Position numbers and translations under genes: made by a program. The notes beneath the pieces were generated by a model that saw only the letters and a program-made list of their open reading frames with translations, was not told the origin of the DNA and searched no databases. Shown here piece by piece: positions 26,771 to 36,422 of a stretch of DNA of 64,000 bases (position 1 is the stretch's first letter; every line of letters starts with the position of its first letter). This DNA comes from Marinobacter maroccanus (GTDB lineage Bacteria > Pseudomonadota > Gammaproteobacteria > Pseudomonadales > Oleiphilaceae): contig NZ_PSSX01000004.1 in NCBI RefSeq assembly GCF_002933275.1, positions 246,895 through 310,894 of the forward strand, given 5' to 3'.

Positions 26771-27394
26771 CTAGGTGGACGCGATAAAACCCGCAATGCC
26801 CGTCAGCACGATTTCAGCCGCCATGGCCGAAAGGATCAGACCACTGATCTTGGACATGATGTTCAGGCCAGTCTTGCCCAGCACCTTCTCAAGGTAGCCT
26901 GACAGATGCAGCAGCACAGCCAGGATCAACAGGCTCGATACCAGCCCCAGGAGCCCGCCGGCCACTTCGGATACCCGGTTGAGTTCGGCACCGTACACCA
27001 TGATCGCACCAATGGTGGCCGGGCCAATCATCACCGGAATGGCCAGAGGCACAACGGCAATGTCATCGCGATCCTCATCGGGCAACCCGGTGGCGTGATT
27101 GCGGGTACCACTGGTCACCAGGCTGATGGCGGTCAGGAACAGCAGGCAGCCAGCACCAATTCGAAACGAATTAAGCGTGATACCAATAGCGCTGAACAGC
27201 AGCGGGCCGGCAAAGAACAGAATCACGCCCATCAAAAATGCCGAAACGCAGGCACGGCGGATAATCGATGTCTTCTCGGTTGCCGGCAGGCCCCGGGTCA
27301 GCGCCAGGAACATGGTCACCACGAAAAACGGCGCCAGCAGGAACAGAAAGCGAATGGTGCTGCTGATGTAGGTGGAGAAAAAGGTTTCAAGCAT
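26771..27394 (-). CDS. MarC-family integral membrane protein
   Basis: The 207-aa protein has six hydrophobic segments of the MarC/UPF0056 family. The family signature lies in FLFLLAPFFVVTMFLALTRGLP, SFRIGAGCLLFLTAISLV and the region VPLAIPVMIGPATIGAIMVYG. MarC proteins were once linked to multiple antibiotic resistance, but their real function is unknown. ATG 27394, with GGA upstream, gives a normal membrane N-terminus; the longer frame adds 17 residues. Confidence 0.85.
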   Translation of the reverse strand: MLETFFSTYISSTIRFLFLLAPFFVVTMFLALTRGLPATEKTSIIRRACVSAFLMGVILFFAGPLLFSAIGITLNSFRIGAGCLLFLTAISLVTSGTRNHATGLPDEDRDDIAVVPLAIPVMIGPATIGAIMVYGAELNRVSEVAGGLLGLVSSLLILAVLLHLSGYLEKVLGKTGLNIMSKISGLILSAMAAEIVLTGIAGFIAST

Positions 27395-27487
27395 TCCGGG
27401 TATTCCAGCGGTCAATGAAAGCGGGCAAGCATAGCTTGCTACCACGTTTTCTGCCGTAAGGAAGTGGACGTATGGCGGCCTTTCGAA

Positions 27488-28492
27488 TTACACGGCCAAC
27501 GGTGTCACATAACTGAAGCGCTTACGATACTGTTCCATGGTGCAGCCCACCGTTCGCTTGAATAAACGCCGGAACGAGCTGGCATCCTCATAGCCCACGC
27601 TCCAGATAATGCGGGCCGTCTGCTCACGACTGGATTCCAGTTTGTGTTTGGCGGCTTCAATTCGCAGATGCTGGAGATAGCCGATGGGCGTCTCCCCGGT
27701 CGCCTCCTTGAATCGGCGCTTGAAGGTGCGCGTACCCAAGCCGGCGACATCGGCAACATCATCAATGCTGACCGGGTCGGAGTAATGATGCTCCAGCCAG
27801 GTTTGAGCCTTGCGGATGGCATCGTCCTGATGGGCCTTCCGGCTGTAGAAGGCCATATACGGCGTCTGTTCCGCCCGGCGACCATCCAGAACCAGCATCT
27901 TGCTACAAGCCAGGGAGACCGAGGGAGAGGCAAAACGTTCCACCAGGTAAAGGCAAAGATCCACAAACGCCGTCGCACCACCGGCACAGATAATCTGGCC
28001 GTTATCCACCAGCAGTTGATCTTCATCCAGCCGAATATCCGGATAACGGCCGCGAAAGAGCGGTGCTGCCCGCCAGTGCGTGGTGGCCACCTGATCGCCC
28101 AGCAAGCCGGCCTCCGCGAGCACAAAACTGCCCGTGCACACACTTGCCACCACAACATCCTGCTCAAAGGCCTCCCTCAGCCAGCCATACAGGGGTATGG
28201 CTGGCTCCAGGGTTCGTTCCAGAAGCTCCGCGCTGACAGCAGCTTCAACGGACGAGCCAACCACAATCAGATCTGGCCGAAAGCTTTCACGACACACCGT
28301 TGGTGTGACCAGAGCACCGCTGTAACCACGGACCGGCTGATTATCCACGGTCACCACCTGACAGTTGAACAGGGGATCACTGTGAACGCCTGGCACGCGA
28401 GCGCAATAGTTCGCCACGGTGAAGAAATCCATCACACCGTGTACACCGGATGCATGGCAGTTGGGCAAGGCAACGATTGCAATATTCATCAT
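27488..28492 (-). CDS. GlxA-family transcriptional regulator (DJ-1/PfpI + AraC)
   Basis: The 334-aa protein has an N-terminal DJ-1/PfpI-like domain (residues 1-185; nucleophile-elbow region VVASVCTGSFVLAEAGLL) and a C-terminal AraC-type double helix-turn-helix (about 225-325; SIDDVADVAGLGTRTFKRRFKEATGETPIGYLQHLRIEAAK). This layout is shared by GlxA, ArgR of Pseudomonas and CdhR/GbdR regulators of amine catabolism. The regulator is divergent from the alpha/beta hydrolase gene at 28606, which is the obvious candidate target. Confidence 0.9.
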   Translation of the reverse strand: MMNIAIVALPNCHASGVHGVMDFFTVANYCARVPGVHSDPLFNCQVVTVDNQPVRGYSGALVTPTVCRESFRPDLIVVGSSVEAAVSAELLERTLEPAIPLYGWLREAFEQDVVVASVCTGSFVLAEAGLLGDQVATTHWRAAPLFRGRYPDIRLDEDQLLVDNGQIICAGGATAFVDLCLYLVERFASPSVSLACSKMLVLDGRRAEQTPYMAFYSRKAHQDDAIRKAQTWLEHHYSDPVSIDDVADVAGLGTRTFKRRFKEATGETPIGYLQHLRIEAAKHKLESSREQTARIIWSVGYEDASSFRRLFKRTVGCTMEQYRKRFSYVTPLAV

Positions 28493-28605
28493 GAGGGAAA
28501 TGGCCCTTTCTGCACTTTATATGTCAAATATGACACTCCTGCTGACAGCCGGCAAGCCCTAACCTGAAACTGTCATCCACCACAGCACGAAGAAGGACTT
28601 TCTCC

Positions 28606-29502
28606 ATGACCTCACAACTGAATACACAGACACAGATCCCACGCCACTCAAGCCAAGCCGGGAAACCCGCCACTGCGGGGCTTTCCGCGACTCGTCTGGC
28701 GCTGCAACTCTATGCCCGGGTATCGCCGCAAAAAGCCGGAAAACTGGTGAACCGCATGGCCTTCAGGCCGTCCCGTCTGTCTCTGCCCGTTCGCTACGAG
28801 CACTGGCTGGACAACACCGACAGCTATACCCAGCTTCAACACGGCGCCCGAACCATTCCAGTCTATTCCTGGGGAGAAGGCCCGGTGATTCTGGGGGTCC
28901 ACGGCTGGGGAGGTGCGGGCGTTCAGTTCGGCGCCTGGATTGAACCGCTGGTTGAAGCCGGTTATCGGGTGGTTCTCTTCGATGCCCCGGCCCATGGCCG
29001 GGCACAGGGGGAGAGCACAGATCTGCTGGAAATGGCAGACGTGACAGCTCACGTGTCTGCCAGCGTGGGCGGTGTCCGGGGTGTACTGGCGCATTCCCTC
29101 GGATGTATCGCAGCAGCAAGGGCCATCACCAACGGGCTTCACACCGACTACCTGGCTATGCTGGCACCACCAGTCAGCCTGAAGGCCGCTATGGAGAACC
29201 TTGGCAGGCAGCTGACCCTCAGTCCCGAAGTGCTGGCCGTTCACCTCGAACTCATGGAAGACCGGTTCGGCCCCTCCATTTGGGAGAAGCTGAATCTTGA
29301 GACGCTGTGCCGCGGGCTGAACCAGCCCGGCCTGGTTGCCATTGACGACACCGACACGTCCATTTCACCGGATGAGAGCCAACGCGTGGCTGAAACCTGG
29401 GCCAAGGCAGATCTTCTGCGCACCAGTGGTCTTGGCCATCATCGGATTCTCTCAAGTCCCATGGTCATGGAAACGGTGCTGAAAAGTCTGGGCCGGGGGT
29501 GA
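28606..29502 (+). CDS. alpha/beta hydrolase
   Basis: The 298-aa protein has the alpha/beta hydrolase fold: VILGVHGWGGAGVQFGAW (oxyanion region), VVLFDAPAHGRAQGES, nucleophile elbow AHSLGCIAA (Ser at about residue 165), and a late Asp and His (DDTDTSISPDE, GLGHHRIL). There is no signal peptide. It is divergent from the GlxA-type regulator and convergent with the transglutaminase cluster. AAGGAC nine bases before ATG supports the start. Substrate is unknown, probably a carboxyl ester. Confidence 0.82.
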   Translation: MTSQLNTQTQIPRHSSQAGKPATAGLSATRLALQLYARVSPQKAGKLVNRMAFRPSRLSLPVRYEHWLDNTDSYTQLQHGARTIPVYSWGEGPVILGVHGWGGAGVQFGAWIEPLVEAGYRVVLFDAPAHGRAQGESTDLLEMADVTAHVSASVGGVRGVLAHSLGCIAAARAITNGLHTDYLAMLAPPVSLKAAMENLGRQLTLSPEVLAVHLELMEDRFGPSIWEKLNLETLCRGLNQPGLVAIDDTDTSISPDESQRVAETWAKADLLRTSGLGHHRILSSPMVMETVLKSLGRG

Positions 29503-29523
29503 TGCCGTGCCAGAAAGCCGCGG

Positions 29524-30480
29524 TCATCCTGGTGACAGTTCTTCCAGGTAGGTTTCGCCATCCTCGTACAGCGAGGCGAACTCCTCCTCGGGCACCACGG
29601 TGACCGCAATCTCCGGTTCATGCTCGCCGCCGCCGAGCAGCACGCCCCGCATCGGTGTGATATCGGAGAAGTCCCGGCCCCAGCCGAGGGTGATGTGTTC
29701 CAGATCCGGCCTCAGGGCATTGGTGGGATCCAGCTCCAGCCAGCCGAAATCCGGCACGAACACAGCTACCCAGGCATGGGTGGCATCGGCGCCGACCAGC
29801 CGCTCCTTGCCCTCGGGCGGATGGGTGAGGATATAACCGCTCATGTAACAGGCCGCCAGCCCAACCGAGCGCAGGCAGGCAATCATGATGTGGGAGAAAT
29901 CCTGGCAGACCCCACGACGGGCCTTGAACGCCTGCTCCACTGGGGTGAAGGTTTCCGTTGCCGTCGCATCGAAGCGGAAATCGCGATGAATCATCCGCAT
30001 CAGGTCCTCCGCCGCCTCCACCAGGGGCCGGCCCGGCAGAAACGCCTCGCGGGCATAGGCGGCGTACTGGGAATCAATGGGCACATTGGTGGAGACAAAC
30101 CGGAAGGCCGTGGCCTGAAGATGGTCCGGCGGAAACGTCCTGTCCGCCCGGTACCGCAGGCTGTCGCGCACAGTTTCCCAGGGGACTTTTGCAGCGGATG
30201 CCGAAGGTTTCGGCCGTGCACGAAGCTCCACCCAGAACTCACTGATTATCTCCAGATACTCGTGGTCGGCGGTGAAATGAATCTTGGTAATCCGGTTGCC
30301 AAAGCAGTCCAGGAAGGAACGCCTTGCCGAGGGCTCCGGTGAGATCGCCAAGTGATGCTCAAGATTCCTCTGCCAGGGCAACGCCCGTGGCGTAAGCCTC
30401 AGCAAATGGTGGGACTCCCCCACCACCTGATCGTACTGGTAGAGGGTCTCATGACGCACATGGTAACGGATAAATGTCAT
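29524..30480 (-). CDS. transglutaminase-like protein with N-terminal bacterial transglutaminase domain
   Basis: The 318-aa protein has a beta-rich N-terminal domain (YHVRHETLYQYDQVVGESHHLLRLTPR, residues 6-85) and a papain-fold transglutaminase core with the triad Cys192 (RRGVCQDFSHIMIA), His235 (THAWVAVFVP) and Asp251 (WLELDPTNA). Members act as cysteine peptidases or amide transferases. It is the last gene of the six-gene minus-strand cluster, 10 bp downstream of the fused ATP-grasp/alpha-E gene, so co-translation is likely. In this context it may cleave or transfer the peptide made by the ATP-grasp enzymes; that role is inference. Confidence 0.9.
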   Translation of the reverse strand: MTFIRYHVRHETLYQYDQVVGESHHLLRLTPRALPWQRNLEHHLAISPEPSARRSFLDCFGNRITKIHFTADHEYLEIISEFWVELRARPKPSASAAKVPWETVRDSLRYRADRTFPPDHLQATAFRFVSTNVPIDSQYAAYAREAFLPGRPLVEAAEDLMRMIHRDFRFDATATETFTPVEQAFKARRGVCQDFSHIMIACLRSVGLAACYMSGYILTHPPEGKERLVGADATHAWVAVFVPDFGWLELDPTNALRPDLEHITLGWGRDFSDITPMRGVLLGGGEHEPEIAVTVVPEEEFASLYEDGETYLEELSPG

Positions 30481-30490
30481 GACAGGCGCC

Positions 30491-32995
30491 TCAATCCGGG
30501 TTCACAGACCGGTCGGAATACCGGGTGTGAATAAAACACTGCCTCTGGATTTCATCCGATACACGATAGACCTCGGACCGGATGTCGCACAACAGCTCCG
30601 CCAGGGCCTCACAGGCTTTGTCCGGGCGTTTGCGTTCAAACGGATGCAAATCCAGGGCTTGCAGCCGCTGCAGGGATTCGCCCAGATCCGGGGGAAACAG
30701 TTGCCCGGTTTTCCGGCCCATCTCCGGCAGATCCTTCTGCAGCTGCCGCAGCTGGAACATCACCGAATGGGGGTTGCTCGCGTCGATCACAAGGGTATGG
30801 ACTACGCCCAGAAGCTCCGGTGTCCGGCGGTATCGGGTGCGGTAGGTCACTTCCGAGTTCGCCACCTCCAGCAGCCACTCAAGCATGGCGTGGCGGCTGA
30901 AGCGGTCGCTGAACAGTGGCACGCAGATCAGGGTGCAGAGATTGGCAAGGCGCTCCAGACGCCGGCCAATGACCAGGAAAACCCAACTGGCGTCCCGGGT
31001 GATGTCATCCATGGCAAAGCCTGCCAGTGAGATGCAGTCCAGCAACACCAGATTCAACGCCCGGATCGACTGGTCCGGCGTGGTTGGCGCCGGGCTCAGG
31101 GGCTTGCCCACTCGATTGAGCGTGTGCCAGTTGTCGGAGGACAGCCGGTCCCGGACCTGACTGGCATTGAACAACAGGGCCTGAAGAATGGACGCGATCG
31201 AGCCCGGAAACTTGAGATCGCTGACCGCCCTGAGCAACATTCCGGGAAGCGGCTCCGGCACCGCATCTTCTTCCGGTTCCGGAAGCGTCCCGAACTGCTC
31301 GGCTGCCTGTTGCAGCCCAAGCAGGGCTTCTTCACTGGCCTGGTCGTGGCCCGACAGACGGTTGAAGGCGGCTCGCAATAGCCGGGCAGTCGCCTCGGCC
31401 CGCTCCGAGTGCCGGCCCATCCAGAACAGGTTTTCTCCCACCCGGGAGGGGGTGTCCCGCTCCCCGTCGAGCAGGTCAGAGACCTGCAGGCGTTTCTTGA
31501 TCAGTGACTTGGAGGGAGCCGTGTAGCGGGCCTGTACCCAGGTGTCCTTCGACAAGCCACCCCGTTGCATGGAGATCACCTCCACGCCCTCGTCCATGGC
31601 GACCCGGGTCAGGCCCCCGGGCATAACCCGCCAGCCGGAAGGCGTGGCCGCAGCGAACAGCCGCAGACCAATGGACCGGGTTGCCAGCGGCTGGTCCCGC
31701 TCGCCCTTCCAGACCGGCGCCTGGGAAAGGTGCACCAGCTCCTGGCCGACAAAGGCATGGGGGTGGGCATGCATCTTCTTGATCAGGGCATCCCGCTCTG
31801 CACCCTTCACCTGATAACCGAACACCGGCTCCATTCGCATGCTCGCGAACGCCGGCTTGATCACCAGTTCGTCCAGGTGCTCGATGACATAGTCCAGGGC
31901 CGGCTTCTCGCCACACCACCAGGATGCCACCGACGGCATGGCCAGAGGCGAGCCCAGCAATTTCTTGGAAATCTCCGGCAAAAAGCCGAATAACGCCGCA
32001 CTCTCAAGAACCCCGGAACCCAGGGCATTGGCCATCAGAACCTTGCCTGCCCGCACCGCCCCCAGCAGCCCGGGAATGCCAAGCACGGAATCGGCGCGCA
32101 GCTCCAGGGGGTCACAGAAACCATCGTCCAGCCGGCGATAAATGGCGTGTACCCGCCGCAGACCCTGGAGCGTTTTCAGGTACACCGTGTCATCACGCAC
32201 GGTCAGATCCTGGCCTTCAACCAGGGGCAAGCCCAGGTAGCGGGCAAGGAACACATGTTCGAAATAGGTTTCGTTGAAACGGCCGGGGGTCAGAAGCACA
32301 CACAGCGGCGACTCGGTTCCGGCTGGCGACATGCCCGCCAGGCTGTTCTGGAAACCCTGGAAGAATTCCGAGAGGTTGGTCACCGGAAGGTTGTGGAATG
32401 GCGCCGGGAAGGCCCGGGAAATCACCAGCCGGTTCTGCAGTGCATAGCCCGCTCCCGAAGGCGCCTGGGTTCTGTCCGCCATTACCCACCAGCCTCCGTC
32501 CGGCGCCCGCGCCAGATCCACGGCGTACAGGTGCAGGAACCGGCCACCGGCTGGCTCAATACCCTGACAGGGCCACTGGAAACCGGCCTGGCCATAAACC
32601 AGGGCCGGGGGCATGAAACCTTCTTTTAACAGCGACTGCTCGCCGTACAGATCGGCCAGAACGCTGTCCAGAAGTTCTGCACGCTGGGCGACGGCTTTCG
32701 ATAGCCACTGCCACTCATCGGCGCCCAGGACCAGGGGAAGCAGATCCACTTCCCAGGGCCGGGAATCTCCACGAGGGTCCTCGTAGACGTTGTAGGTTAC
32801 GCCGTCTTCGGCAATGGCATTGGAAACAGCCTGGGCCCTGATATTGAGACTGTCCACCGACTCAAGGTTGAGCTGCTGCAGCAATGGCCGCCAGTGGGAC
32901 TTCGGTCCGGAGCCCATGGAGCCAAGCTCATCGAACCGATCCGGCACCGGGTGGTACTGGCGGAGGATGTCAGTTACTGCGCGCTGCTTCGCCAC
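30491..32995 (-). CDS. circularly permuted ATP-grasp protein fused to an alpha-E domain
   Basis: The 834-aa cytoplasmic protein has two parts. Residues about 1-490 are a circularly permuted ATP-grasp domain (DUF404/DUF407; ITYNVYEDP-like, VMADRTQAPSGAGYALQNR, LTPGRFNETYFEHVFLARYLGLPLVEGQDL, VYRRLDDGFCDPLELRADS, ELVIKPAF). Residues about 520-830 are the helical alpha-E domain (RVGENLFWMGRHSERAEATARLLRA, then a long all-alpha region). In the split pair at 36423 and 37363 the same two domains are separate proteins. ATP-grasp members of this type are predicted to form peptide bonds. Gap to the next gene is 10 bp downstream and 89 bp upstream. Confidence 0.88.
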   Translation of the reverse strand: MAKQRAVTDILRQYHPVPDRFDELGSMGSGPKSHWRPLLQQLNLESVDSLNIRAQAVSNAIAEDGVTYNVYEDPRGDSRPWEVDLLPLVLGADEWQWLSKAVAQRAELLDSVLADLYGEQSLLKEGFMPPALVYGQAGFQWPCQGIEPAGGRFLHLYAVDLARAPDGGWWVMADRTQAPSGAGYALQNRLVISRAFPAPFHNLPVTNLSEFFQGFQNSLAGMSPAGTESPLCVLLTPGRFNETYFEHVFLARYLGLPLVEGQDLTVRDDTVYLKTLQGLRRVHAIYRRLDDGFCDPLELRADSVLGIPGLLGAVRAGKVLMANALGSGVLESAALFGFLPEISKKLLGSPLAMPSVASWWCGEKPALDYVIEHLDELVIKPAFASMRMEPVFGYQVKGAERDALIKKMHAHPHAFVGQELVHLSQAPVWKGERDQPLATRSIGLRLFAAATPSGWRVMPGGLTRVAMDEGVEVISMQRGGLSKDTWVQARYTAPSKSLIKKRLQVSDLLDGERDTPSRVGENLFWMGRHSERAEATARLLRAAFNRLSGHDQASEEALLGLQQAAEQFGTLPEPEEDAVPEPLPGMLLRAVSDLKFPGSIASILQALLFNASQVRDRLSSDNWHTLNRVGKPLSPAPTTPDQSIRALNLVLLDCISLAGFAMDDITRDASWVFLVIGRRLERLANLCTLICVPLFSDRFSRHAMLEWLLEVANSEVTYRTRYRRTPELLGVVHTLVIDASNPHSVMFQLRQLQKDLPEMGRKTGQLFPPDLGESLQRLQALDLHPFERKRPDKACEALAELLCDIRSEVYRVSDEIQRQCFIHTRYSDRSVNPD

Positions 32996-33084
32996 CTTGA
33001 ATTCAGGCTCCCTTGGTCAGTGAGCTGGAAGCATAGCCGCTTTCTACTCTCCGGAGCCAGCATCAAACCACACGGCCATGCATG

Positions 33085-36000
33085 TTATTTGTGATATCGC
33101 AGATCCAGGGTAAACGGGAATTCCCGATGCTCCGGAACGGGGCGAAGGGGCTGCTGTCCGGAGCTGTGTCCCATCCGGAAGAAACGCGCCATACGCCGGC
33201 CTTCGGCCTCGAACGAATTCACCGGCAGAGTCTCGAAGTTCCGGCCACCGGGATGGGTTACATGGTATTCACACCCGCCCAGACTGCGTTCGTTCCAGGT
33301 ATCCACGATATCGAACACCAGCGGCCCATCCACACCAATGGTTGGATGCATGCACTGGGACGGCTGCCAGGCCCGGTAGCGCACGCCTGCAACGAACTCC
33401 CCCACCATGCCGGTGGCCTGCAGCGGCAATGGCACCTGATTACAAGTGATCTGGTAACGATCCGGCGCAGCGCCACGAACCTTCACCTGCAAACGCTCCA
33501 GCGAGGAGTCCACGTATCGGGCCGTGCCGCCAATGGCGCCGTGCTCGCCCGTGACGTGCCAGGGCTCCAGGGCCGAGCGCAGCTCAAGGGTGATGCCCTT
33601 GACCTTGTAGTCGCCGATCCGGGGGAACCGGAACTCGAAATGGGGCGCGAACCATTCGCTCTCAAGCGGATAGCCCTGCGCCTTCATATCGTCGATGACG
33701 TCCTCGAAATCCTGCCAGACATAGTGCGGCAGCAGGAACCGGTCGTGCAGTTCGGTGCCCCAGCGTACCAGCCCGGGCGGCTTGTAGGGTTGCTCCCAGA
33801 ATCGGGCCACCAGTGCCCGCAACAGCAGTTGCTGGGTCAGGCTCATCCGGGCATGGGGCGGCATCTCGAAGGCCCGCAATTCCAGCAACCCGTGGCGCCC
33901 ACCGGGGCTGTCCGGGGAATAGAGCTTGTCGATACAGAACTCCGCCCGGTGGGTATTGCCGGTCACATCCGTGAGCAAGTCCCGGAGCAGCCGGTCCACC
34001 ACCCAGGGCGCGACTTTCTTGCCCACCGGGCATAGCCGCTCCATCTCCCTGAACGCCAGCTCCATCTCGAATACGTGATCGTTTCGGGCTTCATCGATTC
34101 TCGGCGCCTGGGAGCTGGGACCGATAAACAGGCCGGAGAACAGGTAGGACAGGCTCGGATGGTTATGCCAGTAGCTGATCAGGCTTCGCAACAGATCCGG
34201 ACGCCTCAGGAACGGGGAATCTTCTGCCTTTTGCGAACCCAGCACGAAATGGTTGCCACCTCCGGTACCGGTGTGGCGACCGTCCATCATGAACTTCTCG
34301 GAGGTCAGCCGACATTCGTAGGCGTCTGCATACAGGGTCTCGGTCTGCTCCACCATTTCGTCCCAGGTCCGGACGGGCTGCACATTCACTTCGATCACCC
34401 CCGGGTCCGGGGTGATCCGAAAATGGGTGATCCGGTGGTCCGAGGGTGGCTCGTAGCCCTCCAGCAAGACCGGCTGCTTGAGAGTGGCAGCGGTTTTCTC
34501 GATGGCTGACACCAACGCCAGGTAGGGCTCAAGCTCCTCCAGCGGCGGCATGAAAATACGGAGAATGCCATGCCGGGGCTCCACACAAAGGGCCGTTCGG
34601 ACAATCTCCGGTGCCGACTTGCCTTTTTTCGGCGGCTCCAGTTCCGGCGATGCCTGCCTGGTCTGTCCCCGGCTGTTCCATTGCCGGATCTCCTCGCTGG
34701 CGGGCAAAGGGCCACGGGGGGCGAAAGGGTCCTGCTCGTGTATCCAGGGGTAATCGGCGTCTTCCACCCAGGGCTGGCTATCCAGGGGCAGACGGTGGCC
34801 CATGGGAGAGCCGCCCGGAATCAGGTAACAGCGCTCGCTGCGCAGGAACCAGGGGCCCGTCTCCCACGCCTGTTCCTTTTCGGAGATGCGCAGAGGGAGC
34901 ACGTAGCCAACGGGCTCATCCAGACCCCGGCTGAAAATCTGCTGGAGCTGCTTCCGCTCCAGGGCATTCTCGAGTTTGGCATCAAAGGGATCGACGTTGA
35001 CCGGCAGCCGGCGTTCCCGCCACAGGTAATAGAAGGCATCCTCAAACGCCGGGAACAGTTGCTCTTCATCAACGCCCAACTGTTTCGCCAATCCCTGCAG
35101 AAACCGGTGGGCCGCTTCCGGGGTTGCCTTGCCCGCGGTGCGTTCATCCGCCAGCCAGCGCTCATCGTGCCAGATCGGCTCGCCATCCTTGCGCCAGAAA
35201 CAGTTCAGGGACCAACGGGGCAGAGGCTCTCCCGGATACCACTTGCCCTGGCCGAAGTGCACCAGCCCGCCAGCGCCGTAGCGGTCCCGCATCCGGTGGT
35301 AGAGCTCGATGGCCTTCTTGCGCTTGGTGGGGCCCATCGCCTCGGTGTTCCACTCCGGTTCGTCCCGGTCATGATTGGCCACGAACGTGGGTTCGCCGCC
35401 CTGGGTCAGACGCACATCCAGCTCCGTCAAACGCTGGTCGACGTCATGGCCAAGCCCGACGATGCGTTGCCACTGGGCTTCGGTATAGGGCTTGGTTACC
35501 CTTGGTGCTTCCCAGATACGCTGGACACTCATCTGGTGCTCGAACTCGACCCCGGACTCCTCCACCATGCCGGTAATCGGTGCCGCGGAAGAGGGATCCG
35601 GGCTGCAGGCCAACGGAATGTGCCCTTCCCCGGCAAACAGGCCGGAGGTCGGATCCAGGCCGACCCAACCCGCGCCGGGCAGAAAGACCTCGCACCAGGC
35701 GTGCAGATCGGTGAAGTCTTCCTCAGCGCCCGAGGGACCATCCAGTGCTTTCTGGTCCGCTTTGAGCTGAATCAGGTAACCAGACACGAACCGCGCCGCC
35801 AGACCCAGATGCCGGAGCGTCTGGACCAGCAACCAGGTGGAATCCCGACAGGAGCCGGAGCCTTTTTTCAGGGTTTCTTCCGGGGTCTGTACACCCGGCT
35901 CCATCCGGATCAGGTAGTCGATTCGATCGGCAACACGCTGGTTCACACCCACCAGGAAATCCACGCTGGGGGTTTCCGTGCGGTCGATAGTGGCCACCCA

Positions 36001-36387
36001 TTTCCGGAACTCCGGTGTCTCCGGCAGTTTCTGCAAATAGGGTGCAAGCTCTGCGGTCTGCCATTCTTCGTAGTCGAAGGGAATGGTCTCCGCCCGGGGT
36101 TCCAGGAAGAAATCGAACGGGTTGATCACGGCCATCTCGGCAACAAGATCCACCGTGATCTTCAGCTCGCCCGTTTTTTCCGGGAACACCAGACGGGCCA
36201 GATAATTGGCCTGCGGGTCCTGTTGCCAGTTAAGGAAGTAACCTTCTGGTTCCACCTTCAGGGAGTAGCTGAGGATGCGGGTTCTCGCGTGCGGACAGGG
36301 GCGCAAACGAACGATCTGGGGCCCCAGGGTGATCGGGCGCTCATAGCGATAGTGGGTGGTATGGCTCAGGGCAACATGAATCGACAT
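33085..36387 (-). CDS. large transglutaminase-family protein (DUF2126)
   Basis: The 1100-aa protein has an N-terminal bacterial transglutaminase-type domain, a core with Cys180 (KGSGSCRDSTWLLVQTLRHLGLAARFVSGY), His229 (DLHAWCEVFLPGAGW) and Asp245 (GLDPTSG), and a long C-terminal DUF2126 region (from about residue 310) with motifs LTQGGEPTFV, RWSLNCFWRKDGEPIW and DGRHTGTGGGNHFVLG. The last region resembles glutamine-synthetase-like amidoligases in published family analyses, so it may combine ligase and peptidase functions. It is the hub gene of the cluster, 35 bp downstream of the free alpha-E gene. No signal peptide is seen. Confidence 0.9.
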   Translation of the reverse strand: MSIHVALSHTTHYRYERPITLGPQIVRLRPCPHARTRILSYSLKVEPEGYFLNWQQDPQANYLARLVFPEKTGELKITVDLVAEMAVINPFDFFLEPRAETIPFDYEEWQTAELAPYLQKLPETPEFRKWVATIDRTETPSVDFLVGVNQRVADRIDYLIRMEPGVQTPEETLKKGSGSCRDSTWLLVQTLRHLGLAARFVSGYLIQLKADQKALDGPSGAEEDFTDLHAWCEVFLPGAGWVGLDPTSGLFAGEGHIPLACSPDPSSAAPITGMVEESGVEFEHQMSVQRIWEAPRVTKPYTEAQWQRIVGLGHDVDQRLTELDVRLTQGGEPTFVANHDRDEPEWNTEAMGPTKRKKAIELYHRMRDRYGAGGLVHFGQGKWYPGEPLPRWSLNCFWRKDGEPIWHDERWLADERTAGKATPEAAHRFLQGLAKQLGVDEEQLFPAFEDAFYYLWRERRLPVNVDPFDAKLENALERKQLQQIFSRGLDEPVGYVLPLRISEKEQAWETGPWFLRSERCYLIPGGSPMGHRLPLDSQPWVEDADYPWIHEQDPFAPRGPLPASEEIRQWNSRGQTRQASPELEPPKKGKSAPEIVRTALCVEPRHGILRIFMPPLEELEPYLALVSAIEKTAATLKQPVLLEGYEPPSDHRITHFRITPDPGVIEVNVQPVRTWDEMVEQTETLYADAYECRLTSEKFMMDGRHTGTGGGNHFVLGSQKAEDSPFLRRPDLLRSLISYWHNHPSLSYLFSGLFIGPSSQAPRIDEARNDHVFEMELAFREMERLCPVGKKVAPWVVDRLLRDLLTDVTGNTHRAEFCIDKLYSPDSPGGRHGLLELRAFEMPPHARMSLTQQLLLRALVARFWEQPYKPPGLVRWGTELHDRFLLPHYVWQDFEDVIDDMKAQGYPLESEWFAPHFEFRFPRIGDYKVKGITLELRSALEPWHVTGEHGAIGGTARYVDSSLERLQVKVRGAAPDRYQITCNQVPLPLQATGMVGEFVAGVRYRAWQPSQCMHPTIGVDGPLVFDIVDTWNERSLGGCEYHVTHPGGRNFETLPVNSFEAEGRRMARFFRMGHSSGQQPLRPVPEHREFPFTLDLRYHK

Positions 36388-36422
36388 GGAACCTATCTCG
36401 CGGGCGAATAGAATTGGGAGTT